Assembly (NCBI GenBank): GCA_001414345.1
Contig: LLCB01000019.1
Location: 1-64,000, forward strand
Direction: 5' to 3'
From: Hymenoscyphus infarciens
Taxonomy: Eukaryota; Ascomycota; Leotiomycetes; Helotiales; Helotiaceae
DNA: 64,000 nt
Numbering within the stretch: the first letter of the stretch is position 1; each line of letters starts with the position of its first letter. Under the pieces are notes generated by a model that was given only the letters and a program-made list of their open reading frames with translations, was not told the origin of the DNA and made no database searches. A program made the position numbers and the translations under genes. Positions 11,453 through 22,920 of the stretch are shown piece by piece.

Positions 11453-14107
11453 ATGCCAGCTACACTCTCTAATCCGCTACGCGTACTCATAATGGGCGGT
11501 GGAGTTGCGGTCTCACCCTCGCACATTGTCTCCAACAACACGGAATCGATTTCGTCCTTCTTGAGAAAAGAGCAGAGATCGCCTCGGTTGTCGGTGCTTC
11601 GATTGCTGTCCTCCCTAATGGAGCAAGGATCCTTGATCAACTAGGTATCTTCGATCGTATTCATGATCTTGTGTTTCCGCTTTCGTATGCTTCTACTTCT
11701 GCCGTCGTTGGGAAAGTAATGTGTTCTTGGGATATGCCGCTTTTGATACGGAAGCGGTAGTTGAGATGTATTTTTCGACTTGAGGGTGTAGGGGCTAATT
11801 GATGTTGGGGTTTAGGACTGGATAGCCGGTTTCTTCTATGAGGAGAAAAGAGCTTGTACACGTTCTCTTGGAGTGTTTGGAGGAGAAAGGGAAGGTATTT
11901 ACGTCGAAGTGTGTAAAGTCCGTTGTTCAAGAGAAGCCTGGAGTGAGGGTAAAGTGTGAAGAGGGCTCTTTATACTCAGGTAATGTCGTCGTTGGCGCTG
12001 ATGGGGTTCACAGCACGGTAGTCAAATTGATGCGTGAGAAGATAGAAGAAAAGCATCCAGGAGCTACGAAAAAACACCAAGAGAGCAAGACTGCGGACTA
12101 CAAATGTCTTTTCGGAATTTCGGAATTCTTGGAAGGGAGACTTGAAGGGGGGATGGTCGGGGAAGGAGGGAAACTATTTTGGTTCATATTTACAAGGCTG
12201 GATAAAATATATACTGGCGCAGGTATGCCTCAATATACGAAAGAGGAGACAGATGAAGTGGCCAAGGGATTTGACAATCTTCCAGTGACAAAATCGGTCG
12301 CTTGGAAGGAAGTTTGGGAGACTCGTACGAGTTGTACTTTGACTTGAACCGAAGAACCGCAAAACCAATATTGGAAATTCGGGCGAATTGTTCGCACCAG
12401 GAATTCTGTCCACATGATACTTTCCGGTAGTAATCTTCAGATACAAAAGTTAACTCTTTCACAGTCAGTCAACCGCAAACCAGGGGACGGGTTGGGATGC
12501 GGCACTTGAAAGTGCTCCTTCGCTTGTGAATGAGGAGCCTTACAAAACTACCACCAGACCCAACTTTATTTCAGATTCGCGACGTCTTACAATCTTTCTA
12601 TGAAAAGCATCATGAGAGAGTGGATGCTACCTGTGATGCTTTTAACGAGTAAGAAAGCCTGACTTTTCATTCGTCCCTCTCGCTTATTCCAAGTTCAGAG
12701 GATAGAGAACTAACCTCCAGTACTAGGAGAATACCTCGCCGACGTCACTTACGATGCAATGATCGGTAGTGAGACACTAGTTAGGCTCAAACCCCTGTCC
12801 AATCCCTGTCCAGTCTTTACAAGCAACCATGCCTGAGATATAAATTCAGGGATATGCAAAAAAGAGCGGAAATGGGTTTGCGCACTTTGGGTATTACCAC
12901 ATTTATTGCTTTTTGTTATTGCTCAAAGGACGATAAGCCCGCTGTTTCAACAACGAGTGTATTGGTAAACGCCGGGATCAATTCCGGCGAGCTTGATCTT
13001 GGTGATGGACGAGTTGTTTGGTTTTAGGGGACTTACTCTGGAATCAAGAGTGTTGATGTAATTCTGGTTCCCTAACTTCCCTTAGTAGCTCCTTATACAC
13101 CTATTTTGCAACCTATAGACTAAGAAGCGACGATATAAGCAATTATATTTAGAGCAGACATTCTTGCTTTCCAAAATGTGGTACTCCTGGAGGAACTTCG
13201 GCGAGGAAATTTCATGACTATTGCCAACTTTATGTAAGTGCTCCCTTTCCCAGATACGTAGACATGATACTTACATCCCAAAACAGACCTACAAACTTGG
13301 TTTGGCATGTCGGTTGAAGGGTCTCGCATTGGTGGCACCGATATACTACTTCTTCATCCACTACGTTCAAAGTCCATTGGGAAATTACCACGCAGCAGAC
13401 AACAGGCTCGTCTAAATCGGACCTGCGAAAACCCCACTTCCAACAATGATACTATCCTATCTCATTCCCTCGATTTCAATGCTTACAGCACCATCTCTAG
13501 CAACCTGACAGCGGATCACTGGAGCGTTCTGGGTTCCCTTCCCAATATATACCACCATCATCCAAAGAATCCTGAAGCGTCTCGTCAAGGATACAACCAG
13601 TATAACCGCACCATAAATTCTTCCGCCCATTTACCATATCTCCGCTATACGTACATCTTCGCATTCACAATTGCGGCAGTTTCAAGTACCTTGGCTAGCT
13701 TCCCAAGCCCTCGAAAACTCCCGCCTATTTCGTCCTTTCTCCAAACGGCGCGGGAACAGCAAAGTCCAAGTGCGGCAACCACGATAGCGGAAGGTACGAT
13801 GCGACACCTAACCTATAACAATTTTCTCACCTCCGTGGCGTTAATCATCTGGATCCTTCTTTCCTTTTCGGATCTTGAGAAAGCTAAGAAGCTGGATACG
13901 GGGTTTCCGATAATTGTTGGCATTTATCTCGTGGTCCTTGTTATTTCTAGACCTAGCGCTGCGATTATTGGGATGTGGGCGTGAAGAGAATCGATTTTGG
14001 CAAAGGGTAGGTACGCTCCATTGGATTTGGGTATTGCGCGAGAACAATTGAACTCATTACGCGAGAAGTCTAGGAGAATCGGAGAATGGAAATCACAATT
14101 CTCCTAG
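11453..14107 (+). pseudogene. FAD-dependent monooxygenase with C-terminal membrane region, multiply broken
   Basis: The frame opens at ATG 11453 with [11 protein letters not shown], the start of the FAD-binding GxGxxG fold, and loses frame at once: one G is missing near 11507-11511. The next frame continues as [20 protein letters not shown] and [19 protein letters not shown], standard for PF01494 hydroxylases. A plausible intron ends before 11814, then an in-frame TAG (about 11823) precedes PVSSMRRKELVHVLLECL and the GADGVHSTV motif. Remnants continue with more stops through LPPDPTLFQIRDVLQSFY. Then comes a hydrophobic part (LKGLALVAPIYYFFIHYVQS, 13317 onward) and a last block whose conserved-looking MWAW is now MWA-stop (TGA 13982-13984), ending at TAG 14107. 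Fusion of such hydroxylases to a polytopic C-terminal region occurs in fungal secondary metabolism; substrate unknown. Confidence 0.85.
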
Positions 14108-15614
14108 TCCTTTTTGAATAACTTGATTCAGAATCTCTTCAAGCCATAGAGGGAGTTGGCGCTCTCGAGACCTCCTGTTGAATGAGGTCAGCCTTTCAAT
14201 CGCTGAGTCCATTCCCCCTTTTCCTCGAAGAGAATTTCCAAACCCGGATCCTTGAATTGTGGCGGGTACCTGACAGACTAGACGAGGCTAAACTAGTTCC
14301 TCCCTTTCACTTAATTGGACGTTTCAGTCTCTATTCTTCAGTTTCTTTTCGGCTTGCATGATGGACGTAAAATTTATTTTGTGCATGCCGGGTTTCTTAA
14401 TGGTGGTTTGATGGATTGTGATTTCCGTGAATATGCCGCTGGGTTCGCTTTAGTTGCGGCTGGGGCTCAGCTCAACACTATTGAATGTTGTGCGTCCGCA
14501 TTAGATTGAGTGAGCTTGGACTGTTGATAGGAATCTAGGGTGACTCTATCTTGAGGTTTTGCTTGTGGCGAATGTGAATATATGAAGGTGTACAAGATTG
14601 CTCACCAGAAGATTGTAACTTTCCTTCTAGTGAATCATCTCAACCCTCCACCGGACAAAGTTCATTGATGAGTGGGAAAGAATTACTTGCAGGTTACTTT
14701 GGCTGGGAAGGCACGATGGTATAGTACAGTACTTGGTGAGACAAAACGTAAGATGAACCTTGGGTACCTTGGTAGCATTAAGAAATCGAGATTTTCAGAT
14801 CTTAGATCTCAGTACAAGTACTGCCGGAAATCTTGCATGCAGAGCCGTCACGCACAGCATGATTCCGGCCTCTAATTCTGCAGATGCATCTTATGAGTAC
14901 TTGGGAATGTTTCGTGTTGCATGGTACCAGGCTCGAGCCAGGTAACTGGGTTCTTCGCTTAGGGGGGGGCAGTTACTGACTCTGGGCTTTTCCTCAATGC
15001 AAATAGCTATGGTTAAGGTAAAGGGAAAGACTGTCTCTTTATATTATTAAATGGAAGAAAAATAAGGTCCTACGTACTGTACAAATGATGACCCAATCAT
15101 AGACAACCTACTCTCCCTTAATTAGCTACCTAGGTAACCATAAACCCCGGCGTCCCGGGGCCGGCTGAGGTCCGACTGATCCTTCCATGTCAATTTGCCT
15201 GGTGCAGGTGTTTCTCGACGACGACGGGACCAGACTAGACCAGACCACTTCCAAGTTTCTCCCGTCAACTCTCTCCCCACAGGCCATTTACTCCGTACGG
15301 CGAGCTTCCACCAACCGCTAGAGATATCCACGAAGCCAGGTCGAGCGTTCGAAAGACCAACAATCCCTCCCTGTCGCTATCGCTATCCCAAAGGAGCATC
15401 TCCCGTCGCTGAATCGGTGCCATGGTCGACGCTTCAGGCCAAGATTAGATTACCTACAGCGACTCTCCACGGTACGAGGGCGCAGACGACGCAGAGGACG
15501 CAGAATACGCAGAATACGCAGGCAGCTTCCCGTAACCTAACCACGGCAGTTCCGCCGCCAGAACCGTCCCTGAATCCTCGCAGATCCTGTCCTGTCCTTG
15601 GTGGACTTTAGGCC
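14108..15614. other. Intergenic and 5' leader region of the PDK1 gene
   Basis: 14108-15130 shows no gene. A short stretch near 14955-14972 (tcgcttagggggg) matches the inner end of the Tc1 terminal repeat, but only over about 13 bases. 15195-15611 is an open frame of 138 codons in the same frame as the kinase, ending TAG just 3 nt before the kinase ATG; see findings. Confidence 0.45.
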
Positions 15615-18534
15615 ATGGACCACGATTTATCCCTCTCACAGTCACATGGAGGACTGCGCATTGCGAATCCCGACGATGCATCTCCAGGAGAATCGCAAAA
15701 AGTGCCTGTAGATGCACGAATTGCTGCCTCCTCTACTGCCTCTCCTCTTCTCCCTCTCAACACCACCAGCATCACCGACAACTACCCACACTCCGCCAGC
15801 TCCAACGACGACGACCCTGACCCCATAGAAATCCCGCCCTCTCCGACCCCATCACCGCCGACACCTGCACCCATCACCAAGGAAAGCCGAGCGTCCACGG
15901 ATCCTCAATCGCAATCTCGCCGACATTCAATATTTAATATACTACGCCGGGTAGAAGCACTACCACCACCACCACCACCAGCCGATTCAGCTCCTCCCTC
16001 TCCCTCTCCCTCTCCCTCTCCCTCTCCCTCCTCCTCTCCCCGAACCCCTTCGCAACCTTCTGATCTAAAGCCAACCCCATCCGACGCCGGCAGTACCCAT
16101 TCCTATAGAAGTGCCAACGATCCCCTAGCGCGAGCCGCCGCGGCCAAGGCATATCGCCAATCCATGCCGTTGAATCACCAAGCCCAACAACAATCACAGT
16201 ACCCTCCCTACCAGACGATGCAGAACGGCAATAGAGGCTATCCTCCCCCGGGGACAAATCGACCCGTCTCCGGTGTCTACGCTGCACAACCTCCACCGCA
16301 CGCAATTCCTTCGAGAGAGCACGGCTCATACCGATTACGAAACGAACCCTCACAACCCCCGATGCAAGGAATGCCAACAAGGAGTGATTCGAGAAGTGCA
16401 GTGGCAGTACACGCAATGCAGGCTGGCGTGCCTTCGAGGGAAGGGAGCCACAGAGATAGATCATACGGGCAAAACCCGCAGATACCAATGGGAAATGGTC
16501 CCATGCCTCCCAGGAGGAGCTCGAGGGGCATGGGAGGAGGACACCTAGACGCCCCGATGGCCGGTCCCACGAACGGGACGGCAGTGCCATTGTACAATAC
16601 GGATGGAGCACCACTCCCAACGACCAGCGAGGAGTGGAAGGATAGAGGCGCGGCCGTAGGCACACGGAAGGAATACGATGCAGATGGAAAGCTAGTCCTG
16701 AAGACGGTGAAGAAGGGCGTGAAGGATTTCACTTTTGGTCGTACTTTGGGTGAGGGTTCATACAGCACGGTACTCCTGGCAACGGATAAGCAGACCTTGA
16801 AGGAATACGCAGTCAAGGTCTTAGACAAGAAGCACATCATCAAGGAGAAGAAGATCAAATACGTCAACATCGAGAAGGACGCCCTGAATCGATTAATAGA
16901 GCACCCGGGAATCGTTCGACTTTACTACACCTTTCAAGATAATTCGTCACTGTACTACGTTCTGGACATTGCCAATGGGGGGGAGTTATTGGGGGTATTG
17001 AAGAAGGTTGGATCTTTCGACGAGGAGTGTACACGATTTTATGGTGCCCAGATTCTCGACGCAATAGAGCATATGCATAATAGAGGAGTGATACACCGAG
17101 ATCTCAAGCCTGAGAACGTGCTGATGGACGACCAAATGCATATTAAGATCACGGATTTTGGAACCGCCAAGATACTTGCGGACCCACGGGTAGCGACAGA
17201 ACCAAACATGTATGACCCCCAAGAGGCGGAATCGACGAGGGCCAAGTCATTTGTTGGTACGGCCGAATATGTCAGTCCCGAACTCTTGACGGACAAGAGC
17301 GCATGTAAGGCAAGTGATCTATGGGCATTTGGGTGTATCATATACCAGTTATTGTCCGGGCGACCTCCTTTCAAGGCCGCCAACGAATATCAGACTTTCC
17401 AGAAAATCGTCGGCCTCGAGTACGAATTCCCGCCTGGATTTCCACCCGCGGCGAGAGATTTGGTAGAAAGACTTTTGGTCTTGGACCCACAGAGACGGTT
17501 GTCGATCGAGCATATTAAAAATCATGAGTTTTTCGATGGAATTGTTTGGGGTCGAGGACTTTGGAGGCAAAAGGCGCCAAGGTTAAGGCCATACGTCCCA
17601 CCAACACAGGAGCCCACTCTCATCAAGCTCAACAATAACTATCCCGCCGCCCCTCAGCCTATCCCCATATCTCGTGCTCCGCAACCTACTTCCTCTAATG
17701 GAAATCCCCGACCAAGAATCATCACAGAGCTTCCCCCACCAACTCAGCTCGACATTGAGTGGTCACCTGTACTTACCCGAAATAACGAGCGGATATTGAA
17801 ACTAGGAAATTTGAATGTATTATCTGCGCCATTACCCCACAGCCCGAACTCAAAACATGGCGACCATGGAGATGGTCACGAGAAGAAGGGATTTTCGAGA
17901 TTTTTCGGTGGAAGTACTACGAAAAAGCGTCAAAGGCTTGTGATGATCACATCTAGCGGTCGTCTTCTAATGCTTGCTGCCGGAGGCGAGGAAAAAAAGA
18001 CCAAATCCGACATTTCGCTTCTTGCATCTGAATGTTCTTGGCGGACACAGGTGGATGCCAAGGGGCAGACGGTGTGGTGTGTTGATACGGTTAGTTTTTT
18101 CTTTTTCTTTTGCTGTACTGCAGTTTTTTTCAGTTACTAATCCTGAATAGCGAGGTACTCATTACACCTTTGAGGATACCAAGACCTCTGTTGCCCCAGG
18201 CGATCCCTCGAAAAGCTCTGCCCAGGAATGGATCGAGTCGATCGAACGTGCAAATGATATGGCCTTGTCACAAAATATGACAGGGTCATATACGACAGAC
18301 ACAGGATTTGACATGTCTTCATCCGTATCAAGTCCAAGCAGCACGCTTCATGGAAGCAGTGTTTACCCCGAAGGCTTTGGTGTGACGGACAGATCAGGTC
18401 GGAATCATTTGAGCAAGAGTCAAGCGAGCCTGGGAGGCTTTGGAGACGACCATTTTGATAAACCTTCCAACAAAAGGAATCGATTTAGCAAAAGGCAGTC
18501 GAAGAATGGGCTAGCTACACCACTACCGTTCTAG
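15615..18534 (+). CDS. PDK1-type serine/threonine kinase (Pkh1/Pkh2/Ksg1 homologue)
   Basis: Two exons (15615-18089, 18151-18534) separated by a GT-AG intron with a ttactaat branch site give 952 residues. Residues 1-350 are low-complexity, rich in Ser/Pro/Gln, with an SPSPSPSP run from a CTCCCT microsatellite. The kinase domain spans about 371-645: glycine loop GEGSYS (379-384), Lys401 in AVKVLDKKH, catalytic Asp496 in HRDLKPEN, Asp514 in DFGTAK, and activation-loop Ser545 in AKSFVGTAEYVSPELL, the PDK1 autophosphorylation context. A PH-like domain follows (about 712-865, IEWSPVLTRNNERILKLGNL), interrupted by the intron, then a Ser-rich tail. The family phosphorylates AGC kinase activation loops (Ypk/Sch9/Pkc types) downstream of sphingolipid signals at the plasma membrane. 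The start is the first ATG after an in-frame TAG. Confidence 0.93.
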
Positions 18535-20337
18535 AGGACCCATCGATTTGGTTACTCTGGGCACGGCTGAGAATATGTCTTGCTCAGGGATGTTGGGGAA
18601 AAAGTTTGGGTGCTGTTTCTGGAGGCTGGAAGGCACGTGACACATTTTTCTTTGGTGTTGCATTTTGATAGCGTGGCGTAAGATATTGGGGGTTTCTTGT
18701 TTTCTTCTTCTTCCACTTCTTGCATCACTCCAGGCGCCTTTTATTAACGACTTATGTTGCTTTTTCAGTGTGGAAAGAATATTTTAAATGGGAGAATAGG
18801 GGGTGGAAATTCTTTCTACCTTGTTTTCTGAAGCCTACAAAACCACTTCTTTTCATGTTTGATCTTTTTTGTCAAGCCGCATTGCAGAAGCGGGAAAGGG
18901 AAAGATGGAAATTTTTCGGACTAGAAATTTGATCTGGTGTGGGGTTAGGGGAGAGGGAAGAGGGAAGAGGGAAGATGGAAGTTCTTTTGATGGGAGGGAG
19001 GGAGTTAGAAGCTTCCTCTCGGTTTAATAGGACAGTGGTTTTTCTTCGTATCATAATTTCCTCCGCCCTTCTACCATGGGGTGTGTGTTTTTGATTGCTT
19101 GATAAAGTTTTTCCCTTTGTTTTGTAGAGAGATGTAGAAACTGTAGGCTTGCCGTCTTCTTTTTTTTTATTGTGGATGTGGGATGTGGATTTGTGTATAT
19201 TAAGAAGGTTCAATCAATGGTGGGCGGTTTGATAGTGTTGTGAAATGGGAAGTTCTTTCTCTTGTATAATTTTGGATGAGATTTGAAATGTGTGAGTTTT
19301 GTGATCTCGAATCGTGGGGGAGGGGGAGGGGGAGGGGGATGTTAGACTCCTTCATCGATATAGCTTGTCTTTGAAGCGGGCCCCAAATATTCATTCCCTT
19401 TCCTTCCCGTGTGATGGAGGGAAGATAATATTATGGATTTGAGGAGGAGAGATAATAAACCTTATGTCAGTCAGGCTGGTGTAGGTCTAGGCGGGCTGGG
19501 TTTGGAAGGGAGCGCTAGCGTAACAAGCAAGTAGAGTAGCGGGGTCTGTCTTACTCTATTCCCTTCAAGTGATTTCAACTGATTTCAAGTATCTACTCTG
19601 CTCTGCTCTACTGTACTCTACTCTACTGTACTCTACTCTACTCTACTCCTATTTCCTGGAATATACAGTATCGCGGAAGTATTCTTCTCTATTATCTAGT
19701 GACTTTTAACATGCTTTCTTTCTTTCTTTGTGTCATATATATGTTAGGAATTGAGGAGGATTTATGTTACTTCTATTCCTTCCTCTATATATCAATGTAA
19801 GATTAGCTTCTTAGATGGGGTTTTTTAAGCTTGTACATGGCATAGCCCTTCTCCCGGTGAACATTGTAAGTGGTAGTAAATAAGCGACCCGCGAACACTA
19901 GAAAATGACGATTACTCGACAAAGAACAATGGCAAAAATAAGAGAAAAACAAAAGTAGAGGCGCAAGATCCTAATTTACCATGCTATAGAAATATATATA
20001 TAGCTTTCAGAATATTTTTGTTTGTTTGCGTTGGGCTGGGATGCAGTGTAGAGGATGCCTCATGATGACTGCCACAGGTAATGTCACTCGGGAGCCCTTC
20101 TAGTGTCAGGCTCGCTGGCTGACTTGCCGACCAATTGGGCCGCTCGCTCGGCTTTCGAGAAGAGAGCAAGTCAACTTTTGGTTGCCCGATTGGGTTGTTG
20201 TCTGCTTGTGCTTATGTTTTGGGCTAGGGGTGGGGGTTGGGGTTGGGGTTGGGGTTGGTGGAATGGGGTGGTGGGGATTAGGTGTGTTGTAGATAGATGA
20301 TGATGCTCTCAAGTCAATGAGGAGGTTTCCAGGTTTG
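18535..20337. other. Intergenic region with simple repeats
   Basis: No credible gene. It holds a CTCTA-type microsatellite (about 19590-19650), a short purine run (GGGGGA units, 19315-19340) and five TTGGGG-like units at about 20228-20260. The left part will contain the kinase 3' UTR. Confidence 0.5.
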
Positions 20338-21039
20338 CAGTGTAGGGAATAGTACAGTTTTCGTAGTTTTCGTCCAGTTTTGAATATACTAAACTATACT
20401 ACGGTTTTTAGTACTGTTAGTAGAACTAAGTAACAAATTAATAAAACTAACTATATAAACTATCGTAGTTTTAAAAACTATAGGTAAAAAGAGCTACTAT
20501 TTTTAACCTAAAAGTTGCTCTTTAGTAGTAACTAAAGTATTAACCTCTCTTATAATTCTCTCGTCCTCCTTCCTCTTTAATACTCTAATCTCTCTTTTAA
20601 CCTTTATTACTATATCTTTTATATTAAGTAGACTAAACTAAGACTTTAAGTATATAAGAGCGTTTATTAAGAGTATACTAAGATAGTTCTAACAATTAGT
20701 AATCTAAAGTTTATCGTAAGATAGGCGGTAAGGGCCTAGTAAATAGAAAGCCTAGAAAATGCTAAAACATAGCCTAAAAGTGCTTAGTTTTCCCCTTTTC
20801 TAGGCTCCTTTAAACTCAACTATTTCTAGAAATCGAGCTAAAACTACAAAATTATTATATATTTTATATAATATTAAAAAGCTACTTAGTTTAGAAAACT
20901 ACATAGTTTTACTATATAAAACTATACTAACTATAGTTTTAGACAAGTACTTTAAAACTAAGTAAAATTTCCTAAAAACCAACTATATAGCAAGTTAGTA
21001 TAGTTAGTTCTTTAAAAACTGTACGTATTCCCTACACTA
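20338..21039. mobile_element. 702 bp non-autonomous hAT-like element
   Basis: The element begins CAGTGTAGGGAATA at 20338 and ends TATTCCCTACACTA at 21039: an inverted repeat whose last base differs by a G-to-A type change. A perfect 8 bp target duplication CAGGTTTG flanks it (20330-20337 and 21040-21047). The interior is AT-rich with many actatag/tagttt-like words and no open frame long enough for a transposase, so it must have moved with an enzyme supplied elsewhere. Its termini differ from the 4.5 kb hAT pair in this window after the first six bases, so it belongs to another family. Confidence 0.85.
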
Positions 21040-22017
21040 CAGGTTTGTCTGTAGTTTGATGTTTACAAAGGGAAGATCGGAAATAGGGGCGGGCTTTTTT
21101 CCGGTTCTTGATGGGAATTGGTGTTGCTTATTTCTTTTGATTTTCTGTCTGCGGATTCTTGGGGTTGAAGTGGAAGTACTGTAGATGGTAAAGTTGTACG
21201 GAGGGCTTATCTCGAGGGGTTCTGATGATAAGGAGATGGATATTTTTATCTTTCTCTCGTTTAGATATTTCTACCGGTTGATAGAATCCTCTGTGTGTTA
21301 GGCTTCTGAGTCGAGTTTGGTCAACTAGGGAAGATGGTGGTCTCTGAGCTTTAACGTAGTTCCAATTTGATATTTCCCGCGAATCCGCATGACAGTAGAT
21401 TGTCCGCTTGAGAATCTATCTCTCCAGCTTCCTTCTGTGAGCTATTCGTCTTTAAAGTTTGGATTTGGGGATTGCTGTTGATTGTGAACCTTGGCTTTGA
21501 AGTTGAGATAAGAGGGAGTGTGTTTAGGTCTTCTTTTAGATATCCATCTGTAAAAGTTGCCGTTTAGAGTGTTTTTAAAGGTATGTCCAAAGCACATGAG
21601 ACCTCATAGAAAGTTCCAAACTATGAGCTTATGAAATTCTATACCTAAAGGTCTATCTAAAACAATGAAACACAGAGCCGAACTTCATGTTCTAGTCAAA
21701 CGACATGCCCTAAGGTTTGGGCTCACAGAGAATTTTGCCGTCAGCTAATATCAAGAAGGGCAAACTGAGCGGCGCCATATGTTCCTCAAGTGTATTCATA
21801 GCGGCTACGAAGGTACGTGCAATAGCACGTAAATGAAATAAGAAAAAGTACAGTACAGATAGTCGACTCCAAAAGTATATAGTTCCTGTTTTTCCTCGCC
21901 TGAATCCATTTCTATCTTATCATCAACATGCACCTTTTCCTACGTCTTTCCTACCATTCTCCTCTTTTCAAACACAAACTTTCGCTCTACGTCTTTATCG
22001 ACCACAACTCAGTAAAA
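21040..22017. other. Intergenic region upstream of the secreted-protein pseudogene
   Basis: Nothing recognisable as a gene. The last 120 bp are pyrimidine-rich (tttcctacgtctttcctaccattctcctc), as in many fungal promoters and leaders just before an ATG. Confidence 0.4.
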
Positions 22018-22447
22018 ATGCAGTTCACTACTTTCGCTATCGTCAGCTTCATCACTACCTTGGCCGTCGCTGCACCTGTCGCCTAACGCACCCCCCTCGC
22101 TTTTTGAACGTGAACACCCATGTGGACCCGTCAAACAGATGTAGATCTACGGCAACGAAGCCTGCAACGGCGATTCTAACTGGACCTTCGAAATTTTCGG
22201 TCACAAAAATCAACCTTGCTATGACGTTGAAGCCGCACGTTCTTTTCATACAGCAGGCTCGTAGGTTCTGGGTCCTTTCTAAGGGAAGTCTCGAGACATG
22301 ACTGCTAATTCTTTTAGGGGCTGTACCATTGAGGTGTTCCCTGGCTAAACGTGCCAGGGAGCTTCTGGGATGAGATTCAAGGTGCAGGCCGACTCTCGGG
22401 TTTGTTTTTCTCGCATTTTCGCTTCTGTCGAGGTTAAGTGCACTTAG
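22018..22447 (+). pseudogene. Small cysteine-rich secreted protein (effector-like), inactivated
   Basis: ATG 22018 opens a clear signal peptide (MQFTTFAIVSFITTLAVAAP) that stops at TAA 22084-22086. The body continues in the next frame: after a TAG at about 22140 comes IYGNEACNGDSNWTFEIFGH, then KNQPCYDVEAARSFHTAGS up to a GT-AG intron at about 22261-22317. After the intron GCTIEVFPG, a TAA, then TCQGASGMRFKVQADSRVCF and a final VEVKCT-stop at 22447. The remnant has six cysteines and would have been roughly 120-130 residues. Two nonsense codons in the body, one in the leader and a frame change show it is dead. No named family is recognised. Small secreted cysteine-rich proteins of fungi often act on hosts or competitors; that is inference. 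Confidence 0.7.
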
Positions 22448-22920
22448 AAGGTGCGCTGCTTGGGAGGGCAGTGATGAGTAGCAATTTGCTGGGCCCAGTT
22501 GGCGATGCGTGCCTTTTTTTCTCTCTGGGGGTGGTAGCCGATGGCAGTCACGTTCTTTTACTGCGGCAAATATAGATATTTTAGTAGCTTGCTTATAAAA
22601 CTCAAATGTACTTTTACAGTTGAGTAGCTTTTAGTTCTCACGTTTTGAGGAGTCTCATAATGAGGATTAGCATATTTTGAATTCACAAAGAACTATCCAC
22701 CGAAGACAGACTGCTTTTTATAAACGATTTTTAATTCATACCAAAATCGACGCCATACAAGACCATTGGCGCAAGATGCTCAGACTTTGTTCGTTCTCAG
22801 GCACCCCTCATGTTATAGGAATTATTATTCGAGTAGCACGAATAATGCCAGAGAGCAGTGACCAAGTCTCCTACAAGGACAACAGCTACTCTCTTGGTTT
22901 GTCAAGACAGCAAATCTCTT
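22448..22920. other. Intergenic region
   Basis: No domain-bearing frame. The 84-codon frame at 22677-22931 (+) runs antisense into the dehydrogenase remnant and looks like chance. Confidence 0.4.

Noticed and set aside
20228..20260. TTGGGG units as an interstitial telomere
   Set aside because: Only about five units, not the fungal TTAGGG sequence, and no chromosome-end context; a simple repeat.
22104..22301. 65-codon plus-strand frame as the real product at the secreted-protein locus
   Set aside because: The family-like cysteine-rich sequence with a matching intron lies in another frame directly after a signal peptide; this frame is a shadow.
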